Below, piece after piece: positions 11,901-26,300 of a stretch of 46,028 bases of DNA; within the stretch, counting starts at the first letter, position 1, and each line of letters opens with the position of its first letter. Location of the stretch: NCBI GenBank assembly GCA_020650975.1, contig JAIPMN010001998.1, positions 1 to 46,028 on the forward strand, written 5' to 3'. The DNA comes from Apostichopus californicus. Taxonomy: Eukaryota; Echinodermata; Holothuroidea; Aspidochirotida; Stichopodidae. Both the position numbers and the translations under genes were made by a program. Below the pieces are notes generated by a model. That model was given only the letters and a program-made list of their open reading frames with translations, made no database searches and had not been told where the DNA came from.

Positions 11901-14900
11901 AAAGTTTATGCATCGGAGAAAAATCCTGAAAGCTGAATCTGTAAATTACGTACTGGACACTCTACTGTAGGTAAAACAATTACTATGTCCTTTGCACCTA
12001 CTGTACACCAGATTAGGCTGATGTGTAGCTTACTATTTGCCTACCAATTGTTGATGGATTGAAAAGATGGCGGGACGACTTGATCATCTCATGGAGGGGG
12101 AATGGGGGAGGAGGGGGAATGAGGGGGGGGGGGGGAGGGGGAGGGCATCCCCTAAAACTCACCTGTAATTTTCACCATTAACCGGCAATTCTGGGTAGGG
12201 TTTCACAAACCATTTTCCCAGCCTCACATAGTTTTGAGTCAGCAAACGTCTGCAACACAAGAAGAGAACATAATATCATCGTTATATAGGTCAGCTAAAG
12301 GTAACTGCCGATGAGTTATGACATATGAATTATACTGTAAGCACTACATGTTGAAATGATGACGATCTCTTCCAGCTGCCCAGGTAGATATCAGAGAATG
12401 TGTTGAGTGCAAGCAGGTAAAAGAAAGAAAATTACCATTTAAAGAGTTTGGTAACAAAATATTTCCACTTCACAGATGACTTTTAATAGGCACAAACTTT
12501 AAATTTGATAATTTGCTAACCGATACAAACCACTGTCAGTCCAGGTTGGATATGACAATTTTAATTTTGGAGAGAGGACCCTTTAAACAAGTGAAGGTCA
12601 CGATCAACTAAAGTGACTGGACTATTAAGTCTAATTACACAGACTGTTAGGCTACAGTACAGTAGTTTCTCATAGGCAACACAATTAACTCAATGGGTAA
12701 CCACAGACTTTAAATTAATGGCCTCAAATGACATTCTTGTACAATGATTACAACTTTGTCAAGGAAATATTGTGTTGGATGTTACATAAGAGTGCTGCTC
12801 TCTTGTAAATATAAATATAATACAATGTGTGTTTGGGTTGAATTATGAGAATTTTTTAACAACAATGATTTACAACAACAGACGTCATCATCTCGGGACA
12901 CCTTAGAAGAGCACTCCAGAGGTTTAGCATACTGTATTTTAAAGGCCTGTGAATATCTTGTAAACCTCAGAAACTCTTGAAACATCACTGTAGCTCTCAA
13001 ACTTATCCTTTTCCTTGAACTGTATATATCACAAGTAAAATTCTGCACAGAGTCATCCATTAAGGGTATGGAGAAATAATTATAATATCATCAACTTTGT
13101 GACTCAACAGTGACCTAAATAAAAAGGTCATGAATTATTGACCTCTAGTTCCTTATCAACCTTGATGACTGTCATTCCCCTCCCCCTCCCCCCCCCCCTC
13201 CCCGAAGGAAATCCACTCAGAGCAAAGAAAGGGACATTCTGAAATGCTTTTGTATAGTTTTCAACAATGGCCTTACAAGGGCCTCTAGATGAAACCCTGA
13301 TCTTTTGTGCGAAAATCAAGAGTACCACTGTAAGATCTTGGTGAAAATCAGTCCTCCGATGAAACTTGGCAAAGGGACAAATTAAACAATACATTGGACC
13401 AAGATAACTCCTATGTACAGTTGGTGACATTTGACCTTAAACTCCTAGATACTAAAAATAACAACAATGTCATAGAACTTGTAACAAGTCACCAGTCATT
13501 TCTGTGCAAAAGGAAGAAATTAATTTGTATATTTTGGACCATTTATTCAGATACCTTAAAGTAGTTTTTTTTTTTTTTTTTGGCCTAGACTGTAATGAAT
13601 CTCATCTGGTTTAAGTACTATACTACATTATTTTATTATTTATATTAATTTTGAACATAAAGTTCCAATTTACTATTCGTATGTGGTCTATACGGCATGA
13701 AAAGGCATAACCACATAGACAAAACTATTGCACAAATCTAAAGTGTCCAATATCCAAAAAGATTGTTGCCGAAGTTTTCAAAAATAGAAATGCATGTCTT
13801 GACAGAATATAACGCTGGAAAGAAAGTCAAAACAATTCTAACAAAATAGAAAGAAATGAAGACATACTGTATAACATATAGATTACCTATCAGACTCACT
13901 AAAAGTAAAACAAGGTTTTTTTTTGGCCTCCATAATTGCTTCCGTCCATCAGAAAATGCTAACTTTTGGTTACAAATTTCATGGTTTGTGCATATTAATT
14001 ACATTTATGATAGATTATCCTAGAAATGTGTTAGGCTGTTAAGTGTATGTTACATATATACACCACTTCAAATGAATATTAAACGTCTTCAGTTTTTCAT
14101 CAATTAAAGTGTCAAAAGTGTATGCAACCTTTGATGCCCCCAACCATCCTGTGTAACAACAGTTGCATATAATTTACGTAGGGTTGTGTAAAGTACAATT
14201 CAGTCTACTGATCAGTAATAGCACACATGTTACACACATGTATAGTATGTACAGTACTGTACCAACTTGTCAAAATAGTACAATTCCTGTGTACAGAAAA
14301 CAACTACTGTATACTACAGGCCTACATCTTGGCGCCTTTATATAGCAATTTGCCCAATTTTACATCTAGATGCTTCTTGCAATTTTGTGAGATCATTATT
14401 GCCTGCTATTTATGTACCAAGATATCAGTTGCTACACCTCTCTATAGTATTTCTTCCACCAATCTTTTATCCAGGCTACAACATACAGCAATGAACTACT
14501 GAACTCTTATCATTACACATGTCTGTCCATGGTACTGTGTGGTGGACATAACAAGATGTCTGTGCAATATCTGTACAACGACCCGGTACGCCAGTCTTAT
14601 GATATGTCGTAATTGTAATTATTAACACTGAATATCAATATACATGATTTGCATTTTATTAAAGTAATATTACTGCTGTCAGCATTACCACAGCTGCTAA
14701 CTGACATAGCATTGTACACCAGGCAGTCCACACAGTTCATGTGCTATACACAGCTCTCTTCAACTGGGTCAGTCGAGTCATTTTCCTACTGATTTCCACT
14801 TACGTGTACACTGTTGTTTACGAACCCCCAAACCTTGACTCTTAGTGGCATTTTGACTGTACACATGATATCTTCCAACCAGCATAACACTAACAACTTG

Positions 14901-17900
14901 TGTAGTCTTTGTCTTCCTTGTGTACCGTAGTGCCTGACATTCACAACATCCTAACAGGAACTGCCTGCTTAACCAACAAAATCTGGACAACAGTCCTGTG
15001 GGAAATCTACATGGACAAGTGTAATATTACAGAATAGTTGCAACATCCTACAGCTGTACAGCTGTTTAAAAATGACAAAAAGTTGCTGGTCAAAAACATG
15101 CTGTGCGTTATCTTAACAAACTTGTATGTACGGCTGTTTAAGTATATTACTGAAACAAACCCCTTAATAGTAAAATAATAGTGATGCACAATATGAACAG
15201 CATATACTGTAAGTCATCGCAACATGATCTTTCCAACATTAATTCAGAAAATGCACATGTATGCAGCTAAACAACACTTTGAAAAGGGCTTTATAGAGCT
15301 TAGTAGTTTCTAATGCAATCCGTCTCAATGATTTACTGTACAGAATGAGTTATCACACATACCAGACATAAAATGAATGTACATGGTGCCCACTGTAAAT
15401 ACAATGCAATCAACTTTAACACTCCAATGATAGGATCACCAGAGGCACAAAAAGTATTAACATTTTATCCTGTTAAAGCACAGAATGATTGGGCTACTCC
15501 AAAAAACAAACAAACAAACAAGGAATTAAACCTTTTGCAAGCAGACTTGAGACCAAACTTGTTCATTCCACACACACATGCACACACACACAACAGAGAG
15601 ACTGCACAGATAAATATATCTCTACATCCATTCCTCTTTAGTCAGTACTTTTGCATTGTCACTAATATTGATTTTCCTCCCCCTTGTTGAAGGCATTCCC
15701 CATTAGCTGAGGTATGGTAGATAATTCATGGAAATGCATGAAGGATTTATTCATGTGCATGAATTATTTTTCTGGAAGGAGTTCTAAGTCATCACTGAGG
15801 CACAAATTAACTGTGCAGTCTTGGCTGGGCTCACAATTCACACCACCAGTTCATGGAAATCTGTCTGTAGGCTACATCGGTATTATATGCACCTATATAG
15901 TAGAATATTCCAGCTCTTAGGGACAGCCTTGGATGCTCTCTGTATATACTCAGCCCAGGCTTCGTCTTACAAATATGAACTAATAATGAGTAAGAGCGTC
16001 GGATTCGCTTTGGGGGGCTCTAATTGGTTGATATAGTCTATTACTTTCATTTAATTAACTCAGAAAAGAGATCTAGCAAATTGCTGTGCTAAAAAAAAAC
16101 AAATCCGAGGGGCAGAAATTAGCACAAAAGTGCTGTTAAGCCCATAAAGGAAATGGATTAGAAAGAGACAAATTGTTTGGAACTTTGGAATTAAACCAGT
16201 TTGGGATTCTAAAAGGAAATTACATTTCAAAATGAGTAGCTGACTAATTTATCATGCACGGAACACATCTTTTGCAAAAGAGGTTTATAGACCACAAGAC
16301 AGATCTGAGTATTTACAAAGCAAAACTTACTGGTTTGGGGATTTACAAGCAGCAATACTTTAATACCTGTCTTCCAATTAATATATATGCACTTTCCTAA
16401 ACTACATGATTGGAAACTTTCAGCAATGTGCCCCCACTTCATGTTTATCACAGTAGGGGTTCTGTGATGTCATTGCAGTAAGTGTTCTCCAAAAGCAGTA
16501 CTGTCCTATTATAATCTACTTGTTGTTTATCCTAGAAATGTGATACCATTGGAATGCTTACCTACTGTATATAGCTGTCAATGTTCTCTGTATTTTCAAT
16601 TTCATTAAAATGCAACTTTGTTGTAGACATAATAGATTCCTCTGTGAATCAATTAAACACTTTAAAGAAAAACAAACACTATTTCAGATGAATTGCCACG
16701 ATGACAACATTCACTCTGCTTTTGCCAAACAGATGCATTCAACAAAATATCACAGAATTTGACAAATTCATATCTTTGTCAAACAACGTGCTAGGAGGTT
16801 CCGTATCTTTAGCTTTTGACGGTCTACTTCAGCCACAGAGATTTTCATCAATAATGTTCTCTGTTTGTTGTTTATCCACCTAGCGTTCTCAAATGTGGAC
16901 GCATCTGGGTTCAGTTTTATTACCTCTCCAGGGAAAAGCAAGATCCTGTTGCTCCTTGTGAACAAGGCTAAATGTACTGCCACCAACTAAGGGGCTGGAT
17001 AGCTCAGATGGTAGAGGGCTGGGGCTTGTGAGGGGTCATTGCAAAACTCAACTGCGATGGAGAGGGACTAGCTGTGCTCAGTCAAGCGTACCTCATTATT
17101 ACCTGGCCCTTCTCCACCTCTCCCGAATGATTCCGTAAGTATGCAAAGCCATTGACAGGCTTAAGTCCAATTAGGACAACAATAGATCTATATGGCATCT
17201 CAAACTATCAGCTCAGCACAACTGGATTGCTTGTTCACGGTTACTTCATGGTAAAGTACTACATTAATACTGTTTAAGTAATCTCCCAGTCACTTTTCCA
17301 TTGTTCCATCTACTTGTAAAATACTTATTCAATTTAATTAGATTGTTGCATATAACTGTAGTATTTATATAACATTTCTAATATATTTTTAACTGTAATA
17401 GGATCATTCATACCTTTCTATGAGATTGTGAAGAGACTTGAAGAGTAATGTTCTGCATTCGTATGACAAGCTGTTCTCCCAGACACCGTGGCAGTGCTCT
17501 GAAAAATAAATGTAAACATAAAAAATATTAATTCGTGATCATGAAGTACTGCTCTGAAGAAGAATGTAATTGTACAATCCAATGAAATAGCTTCTTGTAT
17601 TATGATGAACATTTGATAAGTGTTTGATATTATTTACATACCATAAACCCCATTATGTTTACAGTACTTACACCTCATCAACTAATACTCAACTTTCACT
17701 ACAAACATAAACAAGAGCCCAAACTATGGTTCCTTGCTTAGTGGAATATTAAAAGTGACGTATGTCATCATCACCCAATAATATTTTTGATAAAATGAAT
17801 GCATCATATTAACTTCACACAAATGGACAGGTTTCAAAGCTGTCACTCCATTAAAAAATTTTAGGCCCACATGTACCAGCTATTAACCAACAACTGTATT

Positions 17901-20254
17901 CCAAGTTTAAAAACAATCTGATAAAATGTTGTGGAGATATTGAAACTTTAAAATTTTGGCCCCTCCCCGAAAAATTTGGCCTGCGAAAAATTTGCACAGG
18001 CCTAAATGGTCCAAAAAATATTTGGCACAAACAAACTGGTTCAAAAATATATTTATCCGCCAAGCATTGCACCCCCAAAATGTGGACCTAAATGGTCCCA
18101 GAATATTGGGCTTCACAAATTTGGGCCCAAAGAATGTATCCCAAAAATAACGTAGCACCATATACGGTACAGTATCTGCCTAACCTTAGGTTACAGAAAG
18201 GTTTGAAGATGTAGATCTGTACTATGGAGAATTTTACAGGGACCATAGTGGCGAGTGATTTTTGTGTTTTGACGAGAATATTTTAGTCATGGTCGGCAAA
18301 TGGCGAGTACTTTTAAATAATTGTCGAGGCCTGATACATGTATGTATGTATGTATATACTGTATATAAATATATATTGTAGTTGGGCTGGATCCAAAAAC
18401 CTCTACAGACACATCAAACATGTGTGTTGCAATTCAGGAAATGCCTAGTGTGAACTTGGATTTTAGCCAGTATCATTTTTAAAGCACATACTGTACATGT
18501 ACAGTATTTATTTTTTTAACAAGTGGCTAGAAGTGTGAAATTCTAGGCCTGTCAACCCTCTCCTAACACACAATACCTGGAAGCAATGACACTACACCAG
18601 GTAAACTACTGTACCTTATACTTATAGTTCCTATTTACTGAGCGTTGCCATTGTACAATAAACGCTGTATCATTGTATCCACTGTAAGTACAGTACATCG
18701 GTTCACGGCCAAAGCACACAATACACATTAAGCATGTACTGTATACATAACTATACAGTTCAGTGCTCAGCAAGCACATCTAATACTAATCAGGTCATGC
18801 TATGACTGCAGCAAAATAATCCCTGTAGGGGGCATGCAGTATTGTACTGTAGTTACCAAAGTGAACGTTTATACATTGCGCAGCATCAAACCAGTTGTCT
18901 CAGGATGCTTTTCCGCTTATTACTACTGTACACAATACATGACATGTACGGACATGATGTGTACTCTTCTCAGTATGCAAGGAAGTAATGTTTCACTTAT
19001 ACACTAATTAGTAATTACTAAATTACATTAGTTTGTAGTTTGTAATTAGTAATTACTCTATGACCATCTGTAGAGTACGAAAGGGAGAAAGAGAAGAAAA
19101 CAAAACAAATACAGCAAATATTACCGTTTAGCAATTAGCATAAACTAGTTAGTTAAAGATTCATAACCACATCAAAATTTTGAGGTAAAATTTTACAATA
19201 GATGCAATTCACGTCAACTTGTCAAATTATGTTAAACCAAACCACACATCAAAGGCTGTGTTTCTCTGTGATCATTATCAACTAAGCAACAGACTATCCT
19301 ACAGTAACTGTACAGTAAGTACTGTATGATGTCATCAGATAGGTTGAAGATATGTACTAAAAAAATGTGTATTAGATATTCAAATGCTGACATACAAAGC
19401 CCAGAGTTGCTCATTCCTCTGACCATGCAGTACTTCTGCAATACTCATCAAGTTGACTTTGTTTATAATCCACATACACACATATATGTCTCATTTATCT
19501 TGTGTTGCCTTATTGACTATAAAACAAGACAAGCTACTTATCATTCCAAACAACATGAGGGGTACTGTTACAGTACTACTGTACTCAAAGTGATCAATAT
19601 ACTTGTCCACGATGAGAGCCTGTCCTTACATTTTTTAAGAGTAGTACCGCTAACGAGGTCTCGCAATGTAAAGTACTAGATGATGCAAGGCACGGTGGAC
19701 AAGAAGAAGAAGTACAATTAAACGAAAGACGCTCTCCAACTTGTGGTAGATTCACATATTTTCTTCCATGCCTGAAGGCCTAAGTCGGGAATATGTCAAT
19801 CAAACGGCACTGAGAAAGCTTCCTCTCAAAGTTTCACTGATTAAAATTGGAAAATCATCTACGTTTGCCCCTAACCATGTTGGCATCATTTGAAGAATGT
19901 CTCAACACCAGTACGCTAAGATGTGTATCTCGCAGCGCATAAACAGAAGCGAATGTAATCAACTCAACTGAGGAGCTTATGTATAGCTTATTTGCTAACA
20001 GTGCAGATATGTCACTAAATGAGGCAATTGTATGGGTAAATTGAGCTGGCTATTTGCACTACGCATGTCTACTGTACACGTACGTCTATCAATAAAGAGT
20101 GTGAGAGTTTTGAAGGTAAATACCTTTGAAGACTTTGCTGTACACAATACCAGTTGGTATTGCTACTGTTGTAGATCTGAGGATAAACCCATTTTCATGT
20201 TTTTCATCACTTCTTTATTTAAAGTCTCAGTACAGATAAGACAATTCAAGGATG

Positions 20255-20289
<35 letters not shown>

Positions 20290-20299
20290 NNNNNNNNNN

Positions 20300-20335
<36 letters not shown>

Positions 20336-23300
20336 ACACAAGAGCTGTGTTTTGCCTTGGTAACCCACAGCATGGTTATTTCAAGAGGTCATTTGGTAAA
20401 ATTTCTGATTAAAACAGTTGTTCAACTGGAAAAACAGCATGCTGCATCTCACAGAGAGCAAACAGATGTGCAGATAACACTAATAACAGGCAATGTACAG
20501 TAGGAGGCTAGTACTGGAGGAGATTATTATAACATAAATGTAAGTCCATCAGCACGGCAAATCTAATGAGTGCCAATTTGACGCTAAGTAATTGTAACGC
20601 AGACAGTAATCAAACTGTGAACCTAGTGTTTTACTATTGAAACAAATTGTTGGCTATTTGGGGAATAGTATGGTACTCCATGTTGTATTTTAGAGGGTTG
20701 CAAAGTTTGGTATTTTAAGTCCATATTAATAGAGAAGAACTATGATTCTTTTCTCTCTGTTTTTGAGGGGGTTTTTTGTCTTTGTCAACGACATTGAAAG
20801 ACAAATATCCATCAAAGGAGAACCCAAGGACAACAGAAAACAATATGCATATTCGGAATAAAAGCACTTTGAAAGCCATTTACAGTTTCAATGCTCAACA
20901 CCAAAACTATGATTCTTTTCTCTCTGTTTTGGGGGGTTTTTGGTCTTTGTCAACGACATTGAAAGACAAATATACATCAAAGGAGAACCCAAAGACAACA
21001 GAAAACAATATGCATATTTGGAATAAAAAAGCACTTTGAAAGCCATTTACAGTTTCTATGCCAAACCCCGAAAGGGACACAATTTAAGCTACTAGGTTTG
21101 TGGAATTACTGAATCAAAAAAAATCTCAACACTTTACAACCTTTTCGACTTCTACGAAACTAGAGTCATAAACATTTTCAAACCCTATGAATATACAGAC
21201 ATATGCAGCACTGAGACTGCACAATGTGAATACTGCACAATACTGCAATACTACTACTGCAATACTACACAATACTACACAATACTGCACAAGACTGCAC
21301 AAAATGAATTGCATTGTTTTCTTCTTTTTTTAGTTAAATGCTCATAACAATGTAGTTCAATTGACAGTAAAAAAATTTACATGTTTAGGTAACAAATTTA
21401 TTAGTGGGTAGAAAGCAGTAGCTTCTGACTTCATCCTAACTGAGGTTAAAGATAGAGTTGAAGGCCACTGCCTCAGGGGTGAATCAGGAATGTCAGAGCA
21501 AGCTGAATGGAATGTAGTCAAAGGGCCCCTGAGGTCACACCTAGTGTGTACAGAGAGCAAAGATGCTTGTCAACAATAACCTAGTAAATTGCCTTGTGAT
21601 GGGGCAATACATATGGATGGATGATGGCATAGCCTTGCACACTGTGTTGTTCAGATGACAATGAACCAACAGTACTTAAGCAGTCACAGAATGTCCTCCA
21701 GCTGCACCAAAGGAAGCAGCACAGGGAATAACTTACAATTCAAATTCAAATTCTTCCATAGGCTTTGAAGTTTTTCTCTCACTGAGTACCCTAGTTCCTG
21801 TTTATAGAAAACTACTACACATCTTTACTTGTATAGCAACTTGAACAACTTTTGAATAGCATTTTTTTGCTATGCAATACTGGATACATTTTTGTTCCTG
21901 AAGCATCAGCAAGATAAACTTAGTGAAGATAATGCATACTTCACTAGTTTTTTTTTATCACAAGCAGTAATGCTGGAGACTTAGTGAATGAAAGCCATGC
22001 TTTTCATTGGCGATTTTCTGGATGTGAATTTATAGGCAATGAAAATACTTCATGCTTACATAGAAACATGCATAATCAGCATACATGTACTACTGTATGC
22101 TGGTAGCCAAAACTGTACAAAGCTACAGTAGATGAGATTCTTCACAGAAGCGCTTCAAACTCGTTTTGAGGTTTTGATGCTACTATATTATACACTTAAA
22201 CTCCACAACAATGCATGCAGTTAACCAGCTGACTAGTCAAGTTTCATTGCACATACAGTACTGAATTTAACTTAACTTGTTGCACATTTTAAGTCAAGTT
22301 TTTGCAATGTATGCTCTACAAAATTCATGGAAATGGTTGTTATCAAAAAGAGACAAACTTGTCTGTAATCCTGTGAACTGATGCTAAACCAGACTAAATG
22401 TAATTTTCAACCAGGTGTTTTCCCCGCTTTCATATTTGCAACTTAAGTACAGTTTGTCCACTAAAATGCTTCCGCTAAATGCTGATGTAACGTGGAGACA
22501 CGTAAGCGTGGAGCAAAGTAACTTACGATTCTCACCTACCAGGCCCGTAGGAGTATGTACGACAAAATATTAGTTTTAAAGTAGCTCCGCAAACACCTGT
22601 TCTCTGTCCAACTTGAGAATTATCTGTAACCTTGAGTTCATGAATGGGTGATATACCTGTTACACTGATCAAATGCTGTCTCGTAATGTTGAGAAGCTTA
22701 CCACTGTAGCAGGAAGAGGAAAACTTCCTGGCAAGCGGAGTACATTACAGGCACGACAAACCAATGTTGCAGAGCGTGCTGTGTGCCTGGCTACCTTTGT
22801 TATTATCGCAAGAACCAGACTCTTGTATTTTAGTCACACTTGACGGTGATAGAAGTAGTCCAATCTTACCTTTTAGTTCGGGGTATGTAATCAACTCGCC
22901 AAACTTGGGATCTTCTCCGTACCAAAAGATCCAAAGCTCTTTCGCCCACTGGGGTGGTCCATCCGGCCTGCTGTTGTCCAAGATATTGAGGTCCTCATGG
23001 CGGACTCGGCGCCACACGCTGAGAATGTTGGACTGGAGGCATTTCGAGTAGGTGCTAAGAACAGGGTCTTCGAGGGGCCCTACCGGCACAGGACGGTCAA
23101 CTGCAATGTAGGCTTTCCACTTAATGCCACTTAGATCAGCCTGTGTGTGTGTAAACAAATACAATACATTGGGGTTAGAGAAACGAAGATCGTTGCAAGA
23201 AACATGCAGCAGCAACAGCCATGTCAAAACATTGGTACTGTACGTAAATTTTTTAAGAATCTGACCATCAATTAATCCCCAATAACAATTACACATTTTG

Positions 23301-26300
23301 ACATTCTAATTGCCTGAGGTACTTAATTTTTACAAGAAAACAAACAAAAATACTACATACTACATAGACAATATACTGCAAAAGGTCACTTGGGCATTGA
23401 CCTGAATGAGGAGGGTCGGGGCCAGGAGAGAAAAGCTGAAACTTTCAGTTAATAGGCTACTGTAGGTACAGTAGATGGGAAAGAGCCTAGGTAGTATTGA
23501 GAGTAGAGACAGGTAAGAGAGGAGAACAGTAAATAGCAAATTTTCCTTACATGTTCTGTAATCCCTTAAAACTTCAAACCATGAAACATTTTTGCATTTA
23601 AGTTAGCCTATACTTGATACAATGTGAAATATGATCCTATACCACTGCTGCAAAATCTTTGCATACATGTAATGGTACTTAACAAACCTAATGTACAATG
23701 TACTGTAATATTGCAAATTGCAGTTAAGAAAGATTTGTATCAACCTTGACACCAAGACATCTTACTGGGAAGTTTCCAATAAACTTCCAGGTATAACATT
23801 TCCTCAACTCCTCAATTACCATGTACTGTACAACAGTAAGCACTTACAGTACACATCTGACACACAACACATATATTGGAAACTTTCTTGTATAGAAGAT
23901 GAATAGCTAGTAATAACAATAGGGGGGGGGGGGGCGGGTGGGAAGTAAAAATTGTGGGAGTAAAAGATTCAGCTGAACAGTTAATAATGGCACCCAAAAC
24001 AGGCAATTGAGTAGTTGTACAGGAATTGGCATTATGAAGTTCTAGGTTTATGAATCTGTTTACAATTAAAATAGGCCTACTAGAAATACTAAGAATCTGT
24101 GCACAAAAACATATTTATATATCTTAATAATCTTTAAGCAACTTACTCATTGTGCAACATACATAGCACTCTGCTATTTTCAATATGTAGCAGACAGTAA
24201 TTTGTTGCTCACCAAAAGGCACTACATTCCTATCAGTGTAGGATTTTCCCGGTCGTCCGGTCGTCCGAGACGACAAGAAATTACGTCGGACTACCAAATC
24301 TTTCAAAATGTTGTGTGCTTGGTAGTCCTTCGGACGACCAAAAAAAATAAAGGCTTTGAAGAATTATTGAGCCTAATTATATTTCATTAAAAACGAAAGT
24401 CATTTTAATTAAATAGTTTCTGAATAACACCCAAACCATACATAAATTATTTAAAAACATGCGCGATATATTAACTTTACAACATCGTTAGCAAAAATCT
24501 GTACACTAATAAAGTCGCCTAACGTTAGTTTCGAATAATGTACCCAGAAAACAAATGAAACTCGTGGCTAAATGTCAGTGCAATGCATTTTGAACGGTGT
24601 TGTAACAACAGTCGATCAGACACTGACAGTCTATAGGCCGAGTGAAAATGCATTGCTGGACAATGGGGGAAATCTAGCCTATTCCGCTGAATTTGTGACG
24701 CAGTTATAAGATATCCATGGAATACTTTCAGTATTGCGGTTATCTTCGACCACATGGTTGCCTAACAGCACACTAAGTCAATGGGGGAAATCTAGCCTAT
24801 ACCGCTGAATTTGTGACGCAGTTATAACGTATCCATGGACGTCCCAGGGACGCAAGCCTCCGCAAAAAGTTTGCATCCCGTAAAAAAGAGTTTGCGTCCC
24901 GATCGAACACCAATTACGTTTATTGTATGACCTACTGTACTAATACTAGTGTAGTAATAGTATCACTGCCTATACTTTGTGAATGTTATAAACAATATTA
25001 TAGGCAGATGGCTCAGTGTCTTATCTTCATCCGCCCGTGTCCTTCCCTACTCGCCAACTCCGTGGTCAATTGGACCGCGAAAAAAGTTTGCAACAGAAAC
25101 TACTGTGGTATGAATGCACATTTCAGATTAGCAACTCTTTATTGCAGAGAAAAGAAACATACTGTGAGATAAAATATCCTTTCAGGATCAGATATGTAAG
25201 CTTCCCACAAAATTCATAGATTGTCTCAACTCTCAACATTTTCTGATCAAAACAATGATTAAAATATTACGTGATAGTCTCAGAAACAAATCTAGTGCAT
25301 CTTCGTACCACCAGTGATTGTTGTCAAAATGTACGTAACAAATATGAGACGAGGCCTAACGTTATGATATTTGAGTGCACACATATGAGAGCCTTTACCA
25401 CAAACTTCGTTATCTCTACACAGGGGAAAGTAAACGTTGCAGTAATTGTTGTTAAACAACTTACTTCGTGTTCATTGAGCACTAAAAATGCAAGAATGTT
25501 TGCAGACAATCGGTAGGGACTATTAGCCAATCAAATCACGGGAATCTTGGTAAAGCATCATTGTCTATTTTTAGCATGAAAATCTCCGTAATGAAGTTTT
25601 GGTAAACCCTGTACCTTGCGGTTGATTGTTATGATATATTTATTTTCAAACAAATTCAATGATCTGTAGGAGTAGGAGAACTTTTGGTTCTTGTCAGAAG
25701 TTGTGGTTTTTTTAAAAGAAATAATGAAAGATGTTCATTCAAAAATGTGTTTTATTATGTTTTACGTTGACCTAGTTGTGAGTGTGTACTTGGGGTTTGC
25801 AAGCAATTTGAAGATTTTGCGTCCCTGGCCAAAACATTGCAGTCCCGGACGCGTAATTTTTTTTCCCAGGACGAACGTGGGCATCGGCCAATCAAATCCC
25901 TGGATTCCAAACATGTGACGCTTTAACAAAAAACATGTTCTGAATCTTTTTTCCTAGTTTTGACCCCAGATTATGAACGACAATCCTTCATTTTCATAAA
26001 AACTGAATCCCTAACCCACTTTCTAAACCCTAACTCTGATTTCAAACGAATTTGTAAATTCCTGAAAAACCTGAAACCCACGTTCGTCCTGGGAAAAAAA
26101 AATACGCGTCCCGGACGCAGAATCCTGCGTTCGTAACAATGCTGGAATACTTTCGTTATTGCTGTTATCTTCGACCACATGGTAGCCTAACACAATGGGA
26201 AAATCTTGCCTAACCATCTGTTTGCCGGAAAAAAAAAATGAAAAAAAAATCACACTGTGTAGTATTCGGAAAATAAATAAGGAACCGGGTAGTATCGCGT

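Larger units (their letters stand above)
3844..12162 (-). other. MED13 intron 4
   Basis: An 8.3-kb intron. It holds the GA tract at its 3' end, a C-rich tract, a 13-bp minisatellite, palindromes, one hAT-type MITE, a stretch near 11100-11720 that looks less repetitive than its surroundings, and a purine tract beside the exon 4 donor. No nested gene was seen. Confidence 0.9.
12250..17413 (-). other. MED13 intron 3
   Basis: A 5.2-kb intron with a C-rich tract, poly-T, a CA microsatellite and a tRNA-like SINE head near its 5' end. No nested coding gene was recognised. Confidence 0.9.
17499..22869 (-). other. MED13 intron 2
   Basis: A 5.4-kb intron with several simple repeats, a poly-T run containing an assembly gap, and a 167-bp tandem duplication. 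No nested gene was recognised. Confidence 0.9.

Noticed and set aside
20032..20503. ORFs containing long F runs and unknown residues
   Set aside because: Run through poly-T and an N gap; not coding.
22764..23051. 95-codon plus-strand ORF opposite MED13 exon 2
   Set aside because: Shadow of the conserved minus-strand exon.
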